From NCBI GenBank assembly GCA_902805475.1, contig CADCSX010000025.1:868001-932000 (forward strand): a stretch of DNA of 64,000 bases, given 5' to 3'. The notes under the pieces were generated by a model, which saw only the letters and a program-made list of their open reading frames with translations, did not search any database and had not been told where the DNA came from. Below are positions 1 through 10,382 of the stretch, piece after piece; within the stretch, counting starts at the first letter, position 1; each line of letters opens with the position of its first letter. A program made the translations under genes and the position numbers. The DNA comes from Entonaema liquescens. Its lineage: Eukaryota; Ascomycota; Sordariomycetes; Xylariales; Xylariaceae.

Positions 1-248
1 ACTGAAGTTCATATTAGGACGATGCCCAGTGTTGTCGTTATTTCATACTCCATTCTATTCATCTACATTCGACCAAAAGCGAGCAGACTGCTCTATCACG
101 TATCGCGCTCTAGTCTCGCGGCATTCCATCAAGGAACCCGAAGGAAGTGAGAATGAGTCCAGAGTATCCCTCCTTAAAACAGTCCAGCCAAAGTAATCCA
201 TTACTTATATCTTCTCGCTACCAAGAAAACAACTAACAGCCCTTAGGC

Positions 249-557
249 ATGTACATGACGATAAGTCAAACAGCGAATACGGACCCCGAGTCCTCTTCCC
301 GGGGTCCCGTACCGCACCTCAACCCCGACGGAATCCCTCTGCAGAACTTGCCATCCCGGAGCAGCTTTTTGCACATGATGTTCAACCTATTACTTATATT
401 CCTTCCGATACCAATATTCACGATAGTATTTGCCGGGGCGAGAGAGACAGCTTTGTCGGACCTGTTGTTTATGCTTATGTGGGTTTCGGCGGTTTTCGGG
501 GCCTTGCTCAACGTGTATTTAAACCGTCACCTCTACGCATGGAGTTCCGATCACTGA
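249..557 (+). CDS. possible small two-helix membrane protein
   Basis: This is a 102-aa single-exon ORF that I do not recognise. A polar, Ser/Pro-rich N-terminus of about 38 residues is followed by two hydrophobic stretches (about residues 41-63 and 68-91) and a short polar tail ending W-S-S-D-H, the pattern expected of a small two-pass membrane protein. Two ATGs lie close together at the start (249 and 255); I took the first. Its nearest well-supported neighbour is almost 3 kb away, so context gives no functional hint. The hydrophobic pattern argues against a chance ORF, but no family match supports it and it could be an exon of a larger gene beginning outside the window. Confidence 0.35.
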   Translation: MYMTISQTANTDPESSSRGPVPHLNPDGIPLQNLPSRSSFLHMMFNLLLIFLPIPIFTIVFAGARETALSDLLFMLMWVSAVFGALLNVYLNRHLYAWSSDH

Positions 558-3173
558 TTTATTGGGAATTTCATGGTAATACTACGGTAGTAAATCATTG
601 ATTGAGGGGCTCAGATATTGTGGTTTTGATCCGCTGTTCACGCATACGAGCTAAAGCTCGTAGGGCAGGTGAGAAGAGGGGTTGGGAGGATGCTAATGGT
701 GTGGCTGGCCGGTATGAAATTGCAGTTTTATATCATATGATTCCTCAGATATCTGATTGATAGGTAGAAAGAGAGTTCACATTGCATACCAGTGGCTGGG
801 TGAACTGGGCAGATGTCCACTACTACCTATCTACATCATATCTTGAGAAACTTATACAGACTGCTTTATAAAGAAAGATATATGGCAATATACAACCAAT
901 TGATGGAATAATATCTCGTAGAAATCTGATACACATACCTAGAAGTGACCACAAACCTGTGGATAAGTACGGATCCCGACCAAAAAAAGAGTCGTCTATG
1001 TTTTTGGAATCAATACGAATTTGAGTAAGATATAAAATCAGGCAGACATAGAAACAGCAGTAACGTCTGCCGAACGGTGGGTTCCCGGGCTCGGTCACCG
1101 AGAGTCTCTTGAGAGGACTCGTCATTAAACTTTGTCAGGTGCATGGCCCTTCGGAAACCGAGATGCCTTAGACGAGAGGGTATAAGCTTTACAGCCCCCA
1201 TGCCATGCCTTTGGTATGAGGCATTAAGGCCGTGCACTTCTTGTTTACCTGAGTCCAATGTATTATGTGATAAGTCTTATTTAATTTCTTACGCATACCT
1301 ATAGTAGAATCGCTCGTTGTTGGGGTTATATGATAGTTTGGGGTTAAGTCTTGTTAACCATGACTATTATTATTGGTATCCTGCTTATAGCCAATCTTAA
1401 AGCACCAAATTTCTTTAGTGGCATCTATGTCCGCTGTGACGGGCATCGGGTACTCCCGTCTGATAGGCTCCCATGTTGATCGTCTGATCAACCCCGATCT
1501 CCCTAGGCTTGGGTTTATGAAGGATTGGAGCCAGGGGCCTCGGTAATCTTGTGATGAACTGTTAAGTCGCAAGCCGGGACGGGCATTATGCACCAACGAC
1601 TGAAAGCGAATGTGCGGGACCGAACAAGTTCTGGCCATGCTACTATCCTAATGTAGATAATGTGACATAGCAAGATGCTAGGCAACCCACCCTCCATGTA
1701 AGCTTTAAGCTATAAGATAGGTCGTAGATAGATTCTTCTTGGCAAACTGGGGGCTGAGCTTGACTAGATATATATCCTAGCAGATGATAACTACAAATTG
1801 ACGTCATTCATATCTAAGTCCAACTCCGCTTGTAAAGAACAGATCTCTAAGCAAAAGGTGTACGACGATAGCGTCATAAATGATACCAAAAAGGAAATAT
1901 TTCACTTTTAACCAATATGCTACTATAACCCCAAAGTTTGACATATGATAATACGATAATATGGGCAAAGTTAACGAAGTTTTTGACTTCCCGGACTATT
2001 ACCTCCGCGAATTACTGGTTTTATGAGGTATAAAGGACGTGTAATAGCGGAGAGGCAAATTTGTGGCTTATACTCTATTTAGGAATGTAAGTCGGAAGTG
2101 TGTTGCACATGAGGCTTATGCAGAAGCTTTCTGGCCAGAATGATGTAGCCTAACACCAATCATGAAGCAAGATGAGAATGGGGAGTCAAGGGGGGGTTCT
2201 GGTGGGGGTGAGTTAATCGAGATCATAGTGACGGAATCGTAGATAGGTACTTACCCATGCCATTCCCAACTAATAATAACTTGGTTTGCTTTCATGTAAG
2301 ACACCCGATTACGACTGTATCTTTAACTGTGTCCTTTACGCAGCAAGGCAACTTACGTAGCTTAAGTTGAGATGGTTGAGAATAAGTTCTAGACTTTGGC
2401 CACTCCACAAAATAACGCTCCGAAAAGTCATGCTGTCATAGCGGAGACCTTTTGTTCAGAATAACCAATCACAACTCATGTTTTAATATTTCCCCTGCAG
2501 CGATCTAAGTTTCTAGAGGCGGAAGCTCCCCAGTACGATGACTCTGATTGGTTGCTTGTTCCCGAAAAGGAATAAGATATTATGCATGTCGATTTGTTCG
2601 CCTTCCCATCGTCACTATCCACGATTCAACCACGGTAGGTACAGATCAAGTCGAAAGAAAGGGTATTCCTAGCGTTGATCATGATGAAATACCTTTGAGT
2701 ACAAAGTTGTTGAGTCAGATATATGGTAATTGCATGGGTATAGATGGCAATTCACATGTGTGATCCCGCTTAAAACGTGCACTTTGCGGGAGAAGCCTAT
2801 ACTTCCATCTGTTTTGCGTAAGTGGTGACGTCAATTTCTCAGGGGAATCTCTCAATCCAATAGCTTAATGCAGCTTTACCACTGGTGGTGCTTAGTGAAC
2901 GGAGAATATTGTATGGAGAAAATGGGGGCGGTAAGATTTGCACTACACTATGGCTTGAATGCGGACCGAGGCAGGGAGGCAGGCTACCTACCTTACCGGA
3001 TGTGGGACAATGATGAACTGGTAAGTGATGACGTACCATTCTCGTCCACATGATGTGCCTGGTGTTGTCCTCATACACTCAGGGTTACCAAGGTCAACCC
3101 TTGTGGATTATAGCCTACCGATAGACAAGTTTAAGCTGTCGAACGGGTGACAAGGCAACCCGCTCCAACTCTC
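558..3173. other. intergenic, no gene seen
   Basis: This is 2.6 kb of moderately AT-rich DNA. It contains only short ORFs on both strands without recognisable motifs, hydrophobic patterning or plausible splice partners. The last part is the promoter of the GRG-1-like gene. Confidence 0.6.
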
Positions 3174-3180
3174 TATATAA
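3174..3180 (+). promoter_or_regulatory. TATA box of the GRG-1-like gene
   Basis: TATATAA lies 139 bp before the ATG. It is followed by a long C/A-rich, nearly G-free leader just upstream of the start codon, typical of strongly expressed filamentous-fungal genes. Assignment is by position and consensus only. Confidence 0.6.
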
Positions 3181-3312
3181 GGAGCTTCCAATCCCCTTCC
3201 AAGTCAAATTTCTTTCCATCATCATTCATCATCTTGAGCCTTCAACAACAACATCAACAAACAATCACTCAACTACAACTCTACCAAACTTTCAAACAAC
3301 CAAACCATCATC

Positions 3313-3592
3313 ATGGACAAGATTCAGAACGCCGCCAACTACGTCTCTGACACCGTCAAGGGTGCCACCAGCACTGCTTCCAAGGAGGCCAACAAGGAGG
3401 TTGCCAAGGACAACTCCGCAGACGTCAGCACTCGGTAAGCCTTTACTCTCACATCAACGAACATTTCCACAGATCAATTTCTAACATTCTATCTATAGCG
3501 CATCTGCCGCCAAGGACGCGCTAGGCGACAAGGTCGACGAGAAGAAGCACAACACTTCCGCCGATGTCAACAAGGAGGCTGCCAAGCACTAA
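3313..3592 (+). CDS. grg-1: GRG-1/CCG-1 family glucose-repressible, clock-controlled protein
   Basis: Two exons (3313-3434 and 3499-3592) join through a GTAAGC...TATAG intron into a 71-aa protein, the length of Neurospora CCG-1/GRG-1. It begins MDKIQNAANYVSDTVKGATS and ends NTSADVNKEAAKH. The body is very rich in Lys, Ala, Asp and Asn, with no hydrophobic core, signal peptide or cysteine, like the hydrophilic stress-type members of this family. In Neurospora the homologue is strongly induced by glucose starvation, stress and the circadian clock, and its biochemical role is unknown. The TATA box and C/A-rich leader agree with high, regulated expression. The family call rests on length and the N-terminal pattern. 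Confidence 0.9.
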
Positions 3593-4088
3593 ACTGCTTC
3601 CCTCCCGAATCAAAAACTCCACCTCTATTATACGACTTGTACGATGAGATGAATGTGGGGGAAATATGTTATTGGGCGTCTTTGGAACAGATACGACCAT
3701 TTCCTTTGTCGAAGATGGCATGGAGAGATGGATTTGATTCCCTGAAAAGATTTCAAGATCCTCGGCTGGCTTTACAATACCCCTAAGATAGCTTAGAATT
3801 AAAGCCGCTATTCATCGCCAACTTGTGGTTACATTATCGTGTGAACGCTGTGAATTTTGAAATGATAGTTTAGTATATCACTGAGAGAATTTAATCTTCA
3901 TAAGTGGTCTACAAGGAGTTTCAACGATTTCTTCCTGAAGTTCAGATAGAAACTACTACTCTATCGCTCATGTCGGAACTTTTCTACCTAGATAAGATGC
4001 AGATGTGCCCTTAGAAGTTAAAATTCAATGACGGTAGGTAGAAGTTCACACATCAGACAGAGTGCATTGATTAACCGAGTATGGTACT
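3593..4088. other. convergent intergenic spacer
   Basis: This roughly 500-bp spacer separates the 3' ends of the GRG-1-like gene and the DUF7708 gene. It presumably carries both 3' UTRs. Nothing else is recognisable. Confidence 0.5.
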
Positions 4089-6217
4089 CTAAAAGAATCT
4101 ATTGGAAGGAAAACCCAATGCGTTAATATCAGAACCACCTCGTAATATACTTCCTGGCCTCCCCTGAGCTGTCCGCGAAGCGTCAACTCGCTCCAGTACG
4201 CTTATTATGCGGCCAAGAACCATACTGTTTCCATCAGTGGTGAAACAGACTTTAGAGATATGACTCGTCTCCTGATTACGAAGGATTTCAACTAATGTGT
4301 TGAGGTGAGGAACCGTATCTTGACTTTCTGCAAGTTGAAGCCCATCTAAAACCCAGATCAAAGATGGCGGGGCGTATTTTAGTAGGGCTTGGATCATCTC
4401 CAAAGCAATTGGTACGCTTTCAAAGCCCCTATTTAGTTTCTGGAAATGCGCTTCGTCAAGTTCTTCTAGGCTCTCAAATTCTACTGGTAAGAGACAAGCT
4501 AATTGTGTGACGACGGAATATAGGAGAGCTACGACGGCAGCTTGACGTTGCGGCATTGGCGGCGACGCTTGGGACGCGAAATTGTATCTTGGTTTAACGA
4601 AGAAAGATACACAGGGGATGTTCGCGCTTAGACTAATGTCGACAAGTCGCATTGCCGCTAGTGAGAGATCGGAGCCGTAAGAACTAGTTGGCAAGCCTTC
4701 AACCCATATCATGCGCGATTTCACAGCGCTGAGCCAGCTCTGTAGCTCTAAAAGAACTTCTGTCGGCAAGAGTTCCCTGGAAATACTTTCGGACGCATTG
4801 GATACCTCTCTTCGGCCGTCTTCGATATATGGAGATAATGTGTTTGCATGTTCCTGGACTTCATATCGAGTGCAAAGATCTATTTCGTCTAAGACTACCG
4901 GTTAATATACTTCTTGCTTGGAGACGTGGCGGCTGTAAAAAAACATGTACTAACTGATCTCATCACTAGATGTTGACCCGTCGGTTTCCTCAGGAGAACT
5001 CATTTCGGAATCCTCGACTCTTGGCGTAAGCAGAGCTTGATGTCGGAGTCCGGATACTTGGTCTATCACCTTACGTTAGGATAATCTTCGTCATCGATAG
5101 CTGATTGATGGTCACTTACCATACTGACAATGAGCTTCGACAGCCTCGAGGTGCTGAAACGCTCGATTTCCTAGGCTCACAAACCTAGTAGCTAAGATAA
5201 GTTTGTCGCCAATCTGCTTCTCATCGTCGTTACGGCTCTCGTTTCCAACCGCCTTAAGGCAGGGCAGGACTTGATCCAATTTATAGTCAACTTGGATGAC
5301 TCGGTCTTCTATGCCTCGGATGCGACCTTCTGTAGCATGTGCAGCCTCTTGCTGGATCTTCTGTATCGTCATCCGAATCCCGTCTACCATTGTTTTGAAG
5401 TTCTTTTCGTAGAAGTGTTTGTTTAATGCGGAGCGAAGCCGCTTTGTACGCTTTCTGAAGTAGGACATAGCGTGGCAGAGGAACTGGAACACTTGGATAT
5501 AGAGATCCGACACCAATCTCTGCATATCAGGCCCATCTTCTATCTCCATCTTCCTACCAGCAGCTCTGAGATCACTAGTCATCTCAGAAAGAGCCTGTGA
5601 GAAACCTTCGGCAATTTTATTATAATTCACCGACGCTTTAACGATGGATGAAATGACGCCTGTAAGAAGACTGAGGTACTTGTCCTCGGTTGGGATCAAC
5701 TTGAACAAATAGGAGTGGTCGTCCAAAACCTCAAGAAACATGAAGAATCTATTTCTCGTCTTACTTCTTTTATCCCATGAAATCTGTGCTTCCTGGACTG
5801 CATTGCGTAAAGTCTCAATCGTGGGAACACCATCGCGAGCCAAGGTCGGCTCATTCCAGCCTGGGAAGAGGTGGTGAAACTGCTGCCACATCTCTATCAC
5901 CTCCCTACGCTGCTTTTCCAACACCCCAAGCTGTGTATTACTAGCAGTTACTCAATCAGCATGATAATCATTTCTCCAAATTGAATTACTCACTCAGGAG
6001 TATCAACATTCTGAAGCCACCTTTTCCAATCTGCGAGTTGTTTTGTGGATCTCTCCTCTTCCTCGTCTCTGTTTCTCGTTGTAGTGCCTAAGGCTCTGGA
6101 GAGTAAGTTATTTGGCGTTTCCTGCTCCACGCGCAGACTGTATTTTCTGACCAGGAGACTAACTCCTGGCTCCCCACTGGCTTCATTCATGATCACATTT
6201 GACAGCTCTTGCTGCAT
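4089..6217 (-). CDS. DUF7708 protein with a NACHT-like domain lacking a P-loop
   Basis: Four exons (6217-5994, 5940-5120, 5062-4955, 4894-4089) join in phase into 652 aa, with introns of 53, 57 and 60 bp. Residues about 75-330 resemble the fungal DUF7708 helical domain found at the N-terminus of many NACHT/NLR-like proteins (motifs SWDKRSKTRNRFFMFLEVLDD, then IKASVNYNKIAEGFSQAL-like helices). The C-terminal part looks like a NACHT fold: SRMIWVEG where the P-loop should be, PPSLIWVLDGLQ at the Walker B position and KVCFTTDG like a sensor strand. No GxxxxGK[ST] is present, so ATP hydrolysis is doubtful. No repeat domain follows. The ATG is the first in-frame one after a stop. The gene is divergent from the AAA+ ATPase 586 bp away. 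A role in allorecognition or programmed cell death is inference from the family. Confidence 0.8.
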
Positions 6218-6803
6218 GATAGGGGAGATTTTGGCTATATCGACAATATCATAGTAGTTATTAGCAGTAAATGCTTGCTATGATGCCATTGGATAGCAAC
6301 CTCAGAGGTTGCCTAATGAGCTCATGTTTGCTTTATGCATAATTAACTAGGACTACTTCACATATGGTAGGCTCAATGCAACGTAAGCGAGGATTATATA
6401 GTCGTGAAGGAACACGCTACAGAAGCTGAAATGATATTCGGCGGTTAGATTCAGTGGCTCTAAACCGCCAAGGCATATTTATCAAGCAGGCTGTGTATAA
6501 GTCAGCGGTAAGCATTTACCAACTTGGGACTAACAGTTTGGATTAACCGCGCAGTTGACGTGGCGCATCATCATACCCCTCAAGTAAGGCGCATTTTCTA
6601 TATGGTTGAGTGGGAAATAGTAAGATAGGGGCGATCGATGTAGCTATAGAGTTAATAGTAGAGCTATAATTCATAAAATTTGAGATTGCCCTATAATAGT
6701 TTACTTCAAAGCTCTACATATCAGAATAAAATAACCACCTCATGCATTTATTAGAATTGAATAACCCCCACCACTTTAGTATCATCGAAATATTACTACA
6801 AGA
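6218..6803. promoter_or_regulatory. shared divergent promoter region
   Basis: A 586-bp AT-rich spacer separates the start codons of the DUF7708 gene (minus) and the AAA+ ATPase gene (plus). I see no clear TATA box or long palindrome. Head-to-head arrangement makes co-regulation possible; this is inference. Confidence 0.4.
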
Positions 6804-9800
6804 ATGGCAGGGGATTCGCAAGAACATACAGGAAGAAATCAAACCGATTATCTGACTTCGACGGACGACGCGAAGGTAGGCAAGTCAAAGGAAGATGAAC
6901 CGGCAAATACAGATAGCAAAGACTCTTCTTCAGAGTCTCAACCAACCCATTCCATAAGTAATGAAACTGCTAGCAATGCCATTCCGGATGCCAATGACAA
7001 TCCCGTTAAGAGTCCTGCTACAGGATCAGAAGAAACACCAGGCCTGGTGAAGGAAACATCGGCAACACCCGAGGGCCCAGCCAACCGTGGACACACTACT
7101 GCACATAATGAACGAATTGAAACTACATCCGGAGAGGGTTGGGTTGATACAGACTCCCGGTATTGCCCTAGGAGTGGAAAACCTCACTCCTCTCTGGCCG
7201 AATTTAACCACCGTTTAGTATGCCCTGAATGCTCATTGGCTATTCGCATGAAGCAAATTCCAGGACCACTCGTATCTCAAGATCGAGGAGATGGGAAAAT
7301 TTCATACTCAGTCGAATATCGGGATAGTGGCAACAATGTTCTCGGAAGCGTGCCTTGGGACGGCCCATTTGATCTTGCTGTGGCGCGTAAAAACATCTCG
7401 ATGAAGCAGTCGGCATTTGGAGTGGTTACGGTCCTAGGAACTTCGCTCCCTGCGGATAACCGCCGCTTCTCAAGCGAGATTGACCGTATAATGAAAGCTG
7501 GAATCATAGACAACTGGAGAATCTCTGTTAACGTGCGGACAACGCTCATAATTATCCACTCAAATTCTTTGATCAATGCAATTGCCAATGTATTGTCGTA
7601 CTATCCATCTATGAAGCTGGGAAATAACTTTATGGAAGGAGGTCGCAAATCAGTGGAACTAGCGGAGCCGTATGCTGTGATCGCACACCATCTCGAAGAA
7701 CTGGAAGCGCACCGAGCGAGCTATACGGACGATGACCCTACTTCTGCTTCGTCTTCGAAATCCATAGAAACCTCTCATTCAACCAGCGCTCGCAAAACAT
7801 GCGACAAGGAAACTTACGAGCATCTCGGCATGCTTCTCGATTTCGTCAAGGAGTTTATCTTCAAAGACAGAATCGAGGTCGAGAAAGCCCGATATACCAA
7901 GGGCTTGTGTGTGTTTAACATGCTCTGGCTTCTGTACAAGCCTGGAAGTACCGTATACCTCGAATCCAAAGGGCAGTATTCCGCCTACGTCGTGCAATCG
8001 GTGGAAATAGACGAAGCGGTGCTGTCCACAACGCAGGGCCAGTCATCGCCCTACACGGTCAAAGTGTGGAATTTGGACTTCGACGGATATTATGTTGGAA
8101 GAAGTGCAACATCCGTGACGATCCCGTATTTTGATGGCGAGCGCGAGATCACGTCGCTGAAACTCATCCCTTGCGAGTTCGTGGATAAAAAGGACGGAGG
8201 TAAGACACGCGCCCGGTTGCGGGAACAGGGGAGACGATGGTACGAGTTACTTCGGGGTGGTCAAGTTTTTATTCGGGCGAATTCCTCGGGGCGTCGAAAA
8301 GAAAGGTAACTTTACAGTCAAGTGCAAATATAGACGTGCCGACAATAATGGAGTAGGCTAATACTTTTCAAGTTCGACGGCCGAGTGTATGTTGACTCGA
8401 AGTCATATTATTCTCAATTTCCCAAGAGTGCCCCTGAGGTCTCTAATATCGATGACATGGGCGAAGGGTTAGCCAAGTGCCCTTGTGAGGATTGCCATGG
8501 ACGTCGGCCACACCCACTGGCCGGTTTCCGCTGGTCTAGCTATGACCTCCTGGATCCGTTAGTGGATAAAGATCTCGAAGAGACGGAGACGGGCGATGAA
8601 GATCCTGGGCATCGATATCTTCTCTGTAGCTCTTCTTTGCACGGGTTCGTGTTGAAGTCAAGAACTTGGGGTACGTACTACATTGGGATTAACCCAGCAA
8701 GAAGTCCTGTCGCAATATGGAGCTTTATACTAATGATTCAAAAGAGGAACTTCATGTTACTTACTGCTACGAGGCAAAGGTCAATGAAACGGCTATTGAC
8801 ACATTAGTCATGCCCGAAGAGAGGAAGGATATGATTAAAGCGCTCGTCCAAAAGTTCACTGGGTTGGGCTACAAGGGCTCATCTAGGTCCTGGGGCGCAG
8901 ACTTCATGGAGAGCAAAGGCGAAGGACAGATCTTCCTACTCCATGGAGGACCTGGAGTAGGCAAGACCTATGTAAGTCCCTTCAAATTTACTTACTTTCT
9001 TGATTACTCGAAACAGCCTATGCTGATAACTCTTAAAGACAGCTGGTAAGTCATGGGCCATTACAGGAAATAATAGTGGTATTTTAGACTAATACGGATA
9101 GAGTGCATTGCTGAATATACCGGTCGGGCGTTGCTATCCCTAACGTGCGGAGATATCGGAACCGACGAAGTTCAAATGGAAGAGCAACTTTCTAAATGGT
9201 TTCGACTCGCTGAGAAGTGGGGGGCCGTCATATTAATTGATGAAGCCGATGTATACCTCGAGAAACGCCAGATGACAGATTTGAAGCGTAACAGCCTTGT
9301 ATCAGGTGAGGACGCCCTTCAACCCCTTTTTAGTCTTTAAGAAGGTTTCCCACCCATTCACGATGGGGTTTCAAGCCTTGGAGAGGGCACCCAACGTAAG
9401 AAATTGACAATTTCAATTAGTATTCCTTCGTTGTATCGAATACTATCGAGGTATCTTGTTCCTCACAACAAATCGAGTTGGCCACTTCGACGATGCGTTC
9501 ATCTCCAGAATTCATGTTATCATCCGCTACAACAACCTGTCCCAGGAAGATAGGAAGAAGATTTGGAACCAGTTCTTCAATAAGCTTAGCGACGAAAGGG
9601 AAGACTTTATCATCACAGGTCGTGCCAAGGCCTATGTCCTTGAGGACGAAACTATTAGTAAAATGGAATGGAACGGACGGGAAATCCGCAATGGTATTAT
9701 TTCCGAATCTTTTCACAGTATCATAAGATAAATAAGCCGAGTTACTAACGTCCCCTTGCTTAACTCAGCGTTCCAAACAGCCGTTGCCTTAGCAGAGTAT

Positions 9801-9998
9801 CGGTTCTCTCAGAAGATAGGCAAGTCGAAACAAGACCTCGGACCGACACTCGACCAGAAGGACTTCGAGCAGGTGTGCGATATGACCAGACAGTTTAAAC
9901 AATACCTTACCGATATTCACGGGATCGATGAAGAGGATCGAGCTTTTCAGGCCAAAGCCAGGACGGGTCACAATCAGAGCCGTCTAGGTGCCTATTAG
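6804..9998 (+). CDS. DUF7025-AAA+ family ATPase
   Basis: Seven exons (6804-8305, 8357-8670, 8745-8971, 9039-9045, 9102-9305, 9421-9693, 9769-9998) give 918 aa, in phase throughout. Residues 1 to about 110 are Ser/Thr/Glu-rich and probably disordered. A C/H-rich patch (CPRSGKPH...LVCPEC) lies near 120-145. A DUF7025-like region follows at about 350-630. The AAA+ module has Walker A GGPGVGKT (about 673), Walker B VILIDEADVYLE (about 726), sensor 1 FLTTNRVG and an arginine finger in FISRIHV (about 778). Exon 4 is only 7 nt and supplies the conserved T-A after Walker A. All catalytic residues are present, so this should be an active ATPase; the substrate is unknown. Divergent orientation to the DUF7708 gene suggests a possible functional pair. 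Confidence 0.85.
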
Positions 9999-10382
9999 GG
10001 ACAAGAACGGCTATGAGGTTAAAAAGGACAAGAAATAGAGGAATTAACTCGGTCTACCTCTTAAAGTAGACGTTTGAATTGGTGTTTGGGCAGTGCATTA
10101 GCGAAAAATATAACAGAAACGAAAAGGACTTATAGGCGGTCAACGAATTAAAAAAAAGAATACACAATATGATATAGCATGCTTCAATATATTTCAACAA
10201 TATTTGCTTTACGCTAAGGGTCTTGTCAGTACTTCTAGGTTTTAGAAGTTGAGATCCTGTGAAAACCAGGTACTACAGAACTGATGTTTCTTAGACTAAA
10301 TGGACTTCCTCCTCCGGTCCAGAGATAAGCCATGGCAGGAACTTTGAGACACTAGTTAGCTACTATGTGACCCAAGTAAGAG
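9999..10382. other. convergent intergenic spacer
   Basis: This is AT-rich DNA between the 3' ends of the AAA+ and HET genes. No gene is seen. Confidence 0.5.

Noticed and set aside
266..511. Minus-strand frame antisense to the small membrane ORF
   Set aside because: It mirrors the composition of the opposite strand, has no hydrophobic or motif pattern, and the plus-strand frame is more protein-like.
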